The notes beneath the pieces were generated by a model. The model searched no databases and had not been told where the DNA came from. It worked only from the letters and a program-made list of their open reading frames with translations. From Cryptomeria japonica (lineage: Eukaryota > Streptophyta > Pinopsida > Cupressales > Cupressaceae): 64,000 nucleotides of DNA. Each line of letters starts with the position of its first letter. The first letter of the stretch is position 1. The stretch lies in contig NC_081410.1 in assembly GCF_030272615.1 (NCBI RefSeq), positions 118,799,140-118,863,139 on the forward strand. The letters are read 5' to 3'. A program made the position numbers and the translations under genes. Shown in pieces: positions 56,270-64,000 of the stretch.

Positions 56270-56845
56270 ACTAGGTAAGATGGGTTCGGATTGCCTTAAG
56301 GCAACATCCAAACCCATATAAGACTGGGTCCCATCTTAAAGGGGTAACGTGCCCCCAAGACAAGTCTGGCCCTATACCTCCACGCCACACTAATTAAGGC
56401 CGACTTGGGGTATATGGGTTAAGGACTCATATAAATAAAGTTAAATTGCAAACACAATCAATCGATTCATCTCTTATGCAATCAGTGACTAGCTCTGCAA
56501 CTAAATGTGCGAAATATAGAAGAGGATTGTGCAAACTTGTCCAAGAGGATATAAGGCATTTTGGTGCAGACTTGGTGTATTTAGAAGGGCAGATCTGATA
56601 TACTAAAAGGGATCAGATCTGGAGAATCAAGCTAAGTATTGTATTTGTGCAATTAAGATTGAATACATAATCTGACCTGTGGGTCTTTAGTGCTAGGTTT
56701 TTCCTCCTTGGAGGTTTTCCTAGGGTATTTGTGTTTGTCTCTTGCTGTCTTGTTTCATTCTTGGATTTACTTGATTATGATTTACTAAATGCTAACAAAT
56801 AATTAAATGTTACAAATCTGATTATTGAACTAGGGCACAAATTTA
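56270..56845 (+). repeat. LTR-like block (possible copia solo LTR)
   Basis: The composition and layout resemble a copia LTR: GC-richer start near GATGGGTTCGG, a CATATAAATAAAG stretch near 56430, and an end region with GGTTTTTCC and GTTTTCCTAGGG. Clear ends and a target duplication were not established. 56846-57074 holds nothing recognisable. Confidence 0.3.
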
Positions 56846-57074
56846 ACATACATGACCAAGTGTGATTCTATGAAATATCCCTTGCAGAGTAAATACAAGG
56901 AATATTTGTTGATAGGTGTTTGTCCAATCTGCATGTTATGCAGTTTCTGAGTTTGCGTGTTATGCTGTTAGGGTGTCTCAGAATTTTCCAGGTTGGGTGT
57001 AGAGGTGAACCGTCACATATATCTCATGAAAGAACAACTACAAATGTCTGCAAATGAAAGTGCAAATGAAAGTG

Positions 57075-58618
57075 TGATAACCAAGAATGCATATACAACA
57101 ATTTTATAGTGTTCTTCGCCCAACTAGACACATAATGATGCACTTACTAGCAGCTGACATTATAAAAAACTGTTGGCAAGCAACCTCAGATAATGATTAA
57201 GTGATACATAAGATCTGGATGCAACCCTATTTCCCCTTATCATTAAGACAATAGAATGATTACAAATTGACTAAACAATGGTCAAGACTCTTGGCTCTGA
57301 ACGACTAGTTTCAAAATTTTCTGAGTACAAAGATAGCCATGACTTCATACATAAATATCATCAAAACTCATTGAAATCAATGCCAAAGTGAACTTGGTTG
57401 AGACACCTTGATGTAAGGATGCAGAAGCAAGCAAGATCGAGTCTCTCCACATCTCTCTTGTCCCAAATCGAGGCCTTCTTGAAAATCGCCCTTGTTGCTC
57501 ATGCAGATGAAGTATACAATAATTCCAGTAGTCCTCAGTGCCAAATTTGTAATGAAAATGATTGTCTCGGGAAAACAAATCCAAAGCACCAATACCTACA
57601 AAAATCTGCCTCTTGAATCGAGAGTTATGAATAAAAATCTGAGGTTCAGTAGGTTTGTTCGACCCCCATAGCATACCTAATTTATGTCTAAAAACTCCTT
57701 CCAATCTTCTTGAAATCACCTACAGTTTGATCCTAAAGGAATCACCTTATGTCTCCAATCATAGCGCTATTCCCAAATACCAAGTTCGATGCCTATCCAA
57801 AGAGCAATCAACAAAATCAAACCAATGGAGGTTGTAGTCTGATTTGTTTCAGAATGATATGACACCTGCAACCATCACAAAATCTCTTTCCAAATGCTTT
57901 TGCCAAGATCGTCTAACTCCTCCCCAATACTGATACAAGTATGGATCGAAATGAGCCCTTGGAACACAAAATTGTGGTACACACCAGCTGATACAAGTCT
58001 GAAGATGTCTGAGATGTAAACTCAGAAAATAGAAAGACTTCTAACACCAAAAATTGGTTCTAATGATCTCCAAATTGAATTCTATCAAAATCGGCCCTTG
58101 GCCAACAATGAAACTCAACTAAAAGAACTGATTTGTCCTTCCCAACCACCATGTAGATGTTAGGCACAATGTGGAAGACTGAGTTATCTCCCACTCACAT
58201 CTACAACCCCTCAGAAGGTCTTTCACTCCCTCAGTTATGCTATCTATGAGAGTTTTCATTCCCAAAGACCAAAGTCTAGAGACACCTCTTGGTTCTAAAA
58301 AACCCAATCAAAATTAAAATCCAAATTCTAGCTTCCTTGAAGCTCAACTTGATCTCCTTATATACTTTTTCACCCCAACATCCAGAAGCTTCTAGAAGTG
58401 GCTTTATGATATATTATTTATTTAGTCACTTTATTAAACTAATTAAATATAAAGTTATCTTTTAATTTTTAATTTATTTGATAACTTTATAAATAATTAA
58501 CTTAATATTATTAATTAAAGTAATTAATTAAGCTATCCATGAAAAATAATAATATTTTGGACAACTTAACTAATTAAATTAATTAATCAATTCCTCTCCA
58601 AAAAAAGAGGACATTACA
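57075..58618 (-). repeat. Probable solo LTR (minus strand)
   Basis: On the minus strand it runs from TGTAATGTCCTC (58618) to GGTTATCACA (57075). A TATA box AAGTATATAAGG lies near 58360. There is no coding similarity; the open stretch at 57345-57719 looks accidental. Its right edge abuts exactly the right copy of the direct repeat. The start resembles the other TGTAAYGTC LTRs in the window. Confidence 0.45.
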
Positions 58619-58935
58619 TGTTAACCAACCTAATATCTACACATGGATTACAAATTGACATCGAACACTTTCTTCTAAATCCAACATCTTGTGATCGCAC
58701 ATAACCAATATATGTATCTACATATACCATGCAATTAGAAACTAATGCAAGAGCATATCAAGGGTCATGTAATATTTGATCACTCAAAAGTATGTTGTGC
58801 TCAAGATTTTAGCTATATATGTGCTTTTGTTTTCTACCACATTATCTACATACATTGAAATTAGAGTTCACTTGATTGATTTACGTTCCACATGATTTGG
58901 TTTCTCATCCATGTGTGCATTCACAATGAGCAATA
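58619..58935 (+). repeat. Direct repeat, right copy
   Basis: Second copy of the 55885-56245 repeat, beginning TGTTAACCAACC right after the LTR-like block. It is either a segmental duplication or diverged flanks of an older insertion. Confidence 0.65.
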
Positions 58936-60650
58936 TCAATGGTTCCATGCACATATGCTAATGTGTTAAAATTTATTAATTCATGCCAAAAAAAGATTAT
59001 ATTTTGATATGGACAAATGATGATTAGTTATTATAATGGTGCATTATAAGTTGAAGTAGTTGTAGATGAAGATGAATTACCTTGGGCATAATAATGTGTT
59101 TCCTCTTCAAAGTTATATTGAATGATGAGATCATGTTTCCTAGGGTCTAAATATATACATCACATAAAATAGAAAATATTTGGCACTAGATACTAGAAAG
59201 CGTTAGTATTAAAGTTTGGAATAAGGATGTAGAAGGTAAAATGTGAAACAATAGGTAAAGGATTAACTCAAGTGAGAAGTTACCCTAAACCAAAAATGAG
59301 AACTTAAAGCTAAGAAAAGAAAATATATAAAAAAGTGACAAGAAATAAGAGGTGTAAAAGAGAATGTCGAAATGGATAAGTTGGATTTAATGACATGCTG
59401 CATGTTTAAAGGTCCATCTCATCCCTATGAAAAAAATTGAAACCCAAATTTATATTATGGGGCATCAATCTCTTGAAGAAGTTGGATAGAAATTATTATT
59501 ATATCTATACTTGTTTTTTTCTAACACTTACATCCATTGTAATGTTTTTGTTTTTATTAGTAGAATTTAGAAGTTTATTGATAGACAATGATCATATATG
59601 GGTTGAGTCAACATATGAAATAGTTAAATTTAAATTAAATTAAAGGGCCTGGGATGCATTGAAAATTAGTCTATGATAATTGATTGCATGTGTGATCTAG
59701 TCTAAGACGGGTAGTTCTCTAGAAACTAAGTTAGGAATACTCTTAAGGCAATGGTATAATATAAAATATTATTGGATTATATTTAGGGTCAGGGTGTACA
59801 TCAAATATGACCAATTCCAATTCCCTCTTATCCTTTTGTAATGTGTGTCCCTTTTTACATATTTTCATTTTCAATGCTATGAAAATTAATACAATTATGT
59901 CTTTTGTTTTTTTTAATATAAAATAGTTAGTTATAACATTATATCAATGAAACTCATTTTATATAATATATCTACAATGTAAAATGGTGTACGCATAATG
60001 TAATCCATTCTCCTTGTGTATTTTTTAGCATGTTCACTTAAATAATTACTCTTTTAATGTGAAAATGGTTTCTCTATAGAATCATTAGTTTCTTGACATA
60101 CATTAGAGAAGTTCCAAAAGTTTTTTCCCACATTACTATACAAACAATGCATACACAAATATCAACTTAGATCATGTAAATGAATGCAAAACATAATAAT
60201 TTTTTTTAACAATCCTACCAAAAGGGCTCTTATTATGACACCATTTTTTTATTTTTCTAATTATTGAATTTTTTCACTTGTTTGAATTCTTTGATGAAAT
60301 TGTTGATTAGATGAGTAGCGATGTCTTCATTGTCACTCATTCCATACATAACCTTACTCAATCTATCAAACATATTTGTTTTGACATACTTATTACTAGC
60401 ATACATATATTATAAAACAAAATATAAAGATAAAAGGTTAAAACATGTAATGTTTGCATATGTTCATTATACATTAACTTATATGTAAATATTTTTCAAC
60501 CACGTCCTATATATGTGTCAAATATATAAAAGTGCCCAATAATCAAAGGACAATATATAAGTTACATTTAAAATGTTGCAAAGTAACATTCCAACAAAAT
60601 ACATTTCTAAAGAGAAACCATACATGTTTTAAATTATGAAATATATGTTT
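58936..60650. other. AT-rich intergenic DNA
   Basis: No gene, RNA or clear repeat structure that I can support. Open frames are short (the longest about 68 codons near 59437-59643) and look like chance. Confidence 0.5.
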
Positions 60651-60689
60651 TTATAAATAAAATATTATGTAATTATAATGAATTAGCTT

Positions 60690-60960
60690 AGTTTAAATTA
60701 TTAAAAAAACTATGACCAATAAAAATTCAATGGCTTCAATTTGGCACTAGCATCATCTATCATGAATAGAATGGCATGCAAATATTCCGTACACTAATTT
60801 CATCATGTATAAAATTTTGTGAGCCATTCATTTATATCTTCAATTTTATTTCTTGAGGATATAGCCAATGAAATAGGTATACAACTCTCTTGCTCATAAA
60901 AAAACAAGGAAGACATACAATTGGTACTAAACTTGAATACACCATTAATAAATTAATATT
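60690..60960 (-). pseudogene. Mutator-like (MULE) transposase remnant
   Basis: The minus strand reads VFKFSTNCMSSLFFYEQESC then IPISLAISSRNKIEDINEWL and, after a frameshift, LHAILFMIDDASAKLKPLNF. This fits the MULE transposase core pattern: a hydrophobic strand, IP.A..I.S......D...WL, and then .F..DD...E.....F..., where DD precedes an expected Glu that is Lys here. Short and broken; it could also be a FAR1-type relic. Confidence 0.45.
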
Positions 60961-62164
60961 TTAAGTTAAATACATAAACATTTAAATTAAGATCCAAAAA
61001 TATAATTAATATTATTTTACTTACACTATACTTGTTTGTTGAGAATTTAGAATCTATTGTAATAAATGAGCTCTATAACTACTTCACCATCATTTTTCAC
61101 ATCCATGATATTTGGATGTCTATAATAAATAGAACATTATCCATGGTGTTAGGTTTTCTATATTAAAAGAAGTTATTTATTTTCCCCTACATGCCACAAA
61201 TCAACTTTTTGCATCATGTCTTCATTTTTTTAGGATTGAATGAGGTAGAATCTTTTCTATGCATTCAATACATCTTTCTTATACATGCATACATCCATCT
61301 TCTTCATCAATTCATTCAACCAAGATCTAAGGAATATTGTTCACATATTGTGTCAATCCCCACACCAATTAACAAAAACAAATCAATATATGAGCTACAT
61401 TCATTAAAAAACCTTAATGCAAAAGTGCTCCTTTAATCATCAAAAGGGTTTATATCCTTTTCATAGAAACTTCACCATTAATATCTCCACTTATTGTACC
61501 TGATAACTATAACATTTGGTCTATCATACATGATCCTAACCTAAAAATGGATTTGATAGCCCCTTTATTTTTTGAACCTTCATATCCTTTTAACATTTTC
61601 AAGTTTATTCTATTTTCATTAGGGCTAAAAATGCATGGTCAATAACTATTTATACATGCATAGCAATATTAATTTAGATAATAGAAACAAAATATAAAAA
61701 GTGACATGATTAATTATTGTGTTAAATCTAGGCTAACCTTGATTACATCTTGGTAGTTTGTTTAGTGTAGTTTGTAGAACTTTGTTATGTCCATGTAATT
61801 TGAACACAAATTTCGACTTTGTACAAGATCTAATAAAGCTTCTCTGTTTACAAACTACAAAGTCAACGAGTCTTTCAAGAGGGCTTACAAAACATAAATC
61901 CATCTCACCATTATCTTCTTCAATAGGTTTTCATTTAGGGTTGTCACTTGATGAATAATTTATTTTGTTGCAAATGCCTTTTCATCTAGTTTGATGAGCA
62001 ATTCCCATCTTCTTTTGGCCCATTCTAGATAATATTAAGATGAATCTTACTCGCCTTTTATCCTATTCAAATAATATAGGGACAACTCTCTAATTTTTTA
62101 ATGACTTCATGAAATAGTTCTTCATTTATATGTAGATATAATTTGCTATGAATGGAGAAAACTT
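60961..62164. other. AT-rich DNA upstream of the MULE remnant
   Basis: No supported gene. Part may be further MULE relic or intron sequence on the minus strand (weak reading NTMDNVLFIIDIQISW near 61150-61100). Confidence 0.3.
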
Positions 62165-62720
62165 TAGTGGCGAATAATCGCCAATTGGTGAATATTTTGT
62201 ATCAAAAATTTCAAAAATGGCGAATAAGTTGGATCGATCAAGGTGGCCAGATCGCCCCGAATTTATAAATTTTCAGTCAAATGCATTTCAATTCGCCTTC
62301 ATTTTTATTAATTTTTTGTAATGATTTAAAGATTTCACCAATAGAGTCTACGTTATCACAATGATCTATTTAATATTTTTGCTTGAGTTTTCAGAAGTGT
62401 GCCTCAATGCACTGACACAATTCGCCAATAACCATCAATAGTTCAATTTGCATGAGATTCCAATTCACCAGGCATTTTCTGGAAGAGTGTCTTAATTCTC
62501 CCCAATATTTGCCAATATCATTAATCATTCACTGTTGTGGGAGGATTGATTTCACTAATTTTATTATGTCCATCCCAATGGATGGTCCATAATCACCTAG
62601 TAAATTACAATGTATATGTTTTGCCGATGTTATATTCGCCCAATGTTTCCATAAGACATGTTAGAATTAAGTGGGATTCGTCAAATTTTTCCAGTATACC
62701 ATTAAAAATTCTAGAAATAT
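62165..62720. repeat. Cluster of ATTCGCC / GGCGAAT motifs
   Basis: Repeated TTCGCC, GGCGAA and close variants (TTCGCT, TTCGTC, TTCACC) near 62170, 62222, 62258, 62291, 62420, 62462, 62635, 62678 and 62719. They occur in both orientations within an otherwise AT-rich stretch where CpG is scarce. Confidence 0.55.
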
Positions 62721-63162
62721 TCGCTAAATATGGATTGGTATAAGATTGCATGAAAGACCAAATTTTTCTTTACACAATTTGGCTGGTTTGGAACTCTTAA
62801 TTCAGATCAATAGCCAAGTTACAGACATGAACAACCATTGTTGCATTCTCGTCCACTAGTGCTTTGTGCTACTCTCTGAGAATCTAAAGGTAGGTGATCA
62901 TTTATTTGAAGTGTTATAATATTATTCATCTCAATCTGTTAGCAATTTTTAGATCATTCTTATTGAGTAGGGAGACCTTAGACATCTAGATTCTAGGCCC
63001 TAGGGGCAATGAATCTTATAGTCTATTAATGCTTCTTAAAAAAGTAGATAGTTTTTTGCACTTGCAACCTTTATTTCGTTGGAGATGTGAAATAGGAAGA
63101 AGGGTAGGACTCCTAAATGTGGTGAAGGACAAGAGAGGTCAGCAAAATGCAGAACCTTAAAT

Positions 63163-63798
63163 TTGTACTTTAGAAATGTTTGTGGTCAAAAAGATGATCA
63201 TGAAGGTACATCATCACAACTACCACATTCACAACTTACACCTAATATTGAAGAAGGCGATGAATGTGATATGTCAGATGACAATGAAGAAGAAGATCTA
63301 GTAGATACCCAGGGTAGCAGGATTGTGATAATCAACGTGGTTGACAATGCCATAGATGATGATGATGCAGGAAAGGGGAAAAGAAAATCCAAATAAAAAA
63401 CAGGTTGGGAGTGGGATATGGCGAGGAATTTTCAAATTGATTGGGTGTCAAAGTATCCATTCATTGAACCAATGGATAATCTCAACAAAGGTGACCCTCC
63501 AATAGAATGTAGATGTAAGATTTGTAGTTGGAAATATAAAAAGGAAAAGAAGTTGTAGCTGAAGCTTGTCACAATTGAAAAGCATATCGGAAAAATTTAC
63601 GAAAAGCAAATGACAGATGAAATTGGAAAATCAATGATAAGATGGAAAACAAAGGAGCAATGCCAACATGTTAAGTGTGCCTTAGAATATGATGTGAATT
63701 TGAAAAGACAGGCAAAAATCATTGAATCTGGAGGTTCTCTTGAAGCTTTTTTTGGAAAGGCAATGGAAGTAGCACAATTGGGAAAAACTGTTGAATAA
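63163..63798 (+). pseudogene. Transposase-type zinc-finger protein fragment
   Basis: One frame with two stops (TAA 63394-63396 and TAG near 63556). The first part is acidic (EEGDECDMSDDNEEEDLVDT) and ends basic. From Met 63418 a domain reads FQIDWVSKYPFIEP, CRCKICSWKYKKEKKL, then after the TAG LKLVTIEKHIGKIYEK, IRWKTKEQCQHVKCALEYD and LEAFFGKAMEVAQLGKTVE. The pattern CxC..C, TxxKHxGK, W.....CxHV is a BED-like zinc finger of the kind found at the start of plant hAT-type transposases. The acidic part may be a separate exon and the first stop may lie in an intron. The catalytic domain would lie beyond the window. Confidence 0.5.
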
Positions 63799-64000
63799 AG
63801 TGTTGTTTTTCATATTTTGACCAGAGGGCATTGTATGACAGACTACCCAAAAATTAGTACTTTATTATACTTTTTGGGCATTCCTAATTGTGAGATTTTG
63901 CCAGGATCAAGAGCTCAATGAAATGTACAAAATGGAGAGACAAAATATAGGACAAGAATAAACTGTATTCTCATCAATAGATAGATGATCAAAAGATCAA

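Larger units (their letters stand above)
62165..64000 (+). mobile_element. Left part of a hAT-like DNA transposon (runs off the window)
   Basis: TAGTGGCGAATAATCGCC at 62165 fits the YARNG start of hAT terminal inverted repeats. The next 550 bp carry many TTCGCC/GGCGAA-type motifs, like subterminal transposase sites. A transposase-type zinc-finger ORF follows at 63.2-63.8 kb. The right end and the target duplication are outside the window (the left flank would be GAAAACTT). This is inference from combined weak signals. Confidence 0.4.

Noticed and set aside
57345-57719. 124-codon minus-strand open frame
   Set aside because: Lies inside an LTR-like block with a TATA box; no recognisable domain.

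Overview
This is plant nuclear DNA. The evidence is plant-type L1 LINEs with DUF4283/CCHC ORF1 proteins and an RNase H domain, Ty3 elements of the Athila/Tat side, a Plant Mobile Domain (PMD) accessory gene, and one host gene of the nitrate/peptide transporter family (NPF). The very high transposon load, deep nesting and divergent LTR families suggest a gymnosperm or another large-genome plant. That lineage call is inference only.

Region 1 (about 0.3-37.1 kb) is a nested stack of retroelements. The base layer is an old, badly decayed LINE on the minus strand (LINE-A). Its pieces can be followed from ORF1 (about 36.9-35.9 kb) to endonuclease (27.9-27.0 kb), to the start of reverse transcriptase (7.24-6.51 kb), to the rest of RT and the zf-RVT region (3.46-1.5 kb). 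Three younger elements split it: a 3.0-kb non-autonomous copia-like element (3458-6491); a plus-strand LINE-B (about 7.34-26.98 kb), itself split by an 11.4-kb Ty3 element on the minus strand (Ty3-1, 14625-26062, target duplication GAGGG); and a minus-strand LINE-C (about 35.7-28.05 kb). A plus-strand RNase H remnant of a further LINE lies at the left edge.

Region 2 (37120-49843) is a 12.7-kb Tat-type Ty3 element on the plus strand (Ty3-2, target duplication CAAAT, LTRs of about 1.6 kb). Its protease-RT-RNase H-archaeal-type RNase H-integrase reading frame is open in one frame apart from four TGA codons. It has no recognisable gag CCHC region. Between pol and the 3' LTR it carries an antisense, apparently three-exon gene for a PMD protein.

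Region 3 (49.85-53.3 kb) holds LTR-like remnants, two long (AG)n tracts and a solo-LTR-like block. Region 4 (53312-55318) is the 3' half of an NPF transporter gene: two exons joined by a phase-2 intron, with the N-terminal exons absent from the window. Region 5 (55.3-64 kb) is AT-rich with tandem and direct repeats, LTR-like blocks, a Mutator-like transposase remnant on the minus strand, and at the right edge the start of a hAT-like element with a transposase-type zinc-finger ORF.

The most unusual theme is accessory coding capacity. LINE-B has a third ORF after RNase H, linked by the same ATGA stop-start overlap that links ORF1 to ORF2. Ty3-1 has a long post-integrase extension plus a sense accessory ORF. 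Ty3-2 has the antisense spliced PMD gene. All three accessory proteins show a similar short strand-helix motif ending in a (G/L)xP..G-like turn. Coordinates of decayed pieces are approximate. Everything here was read by eye, without database searches.
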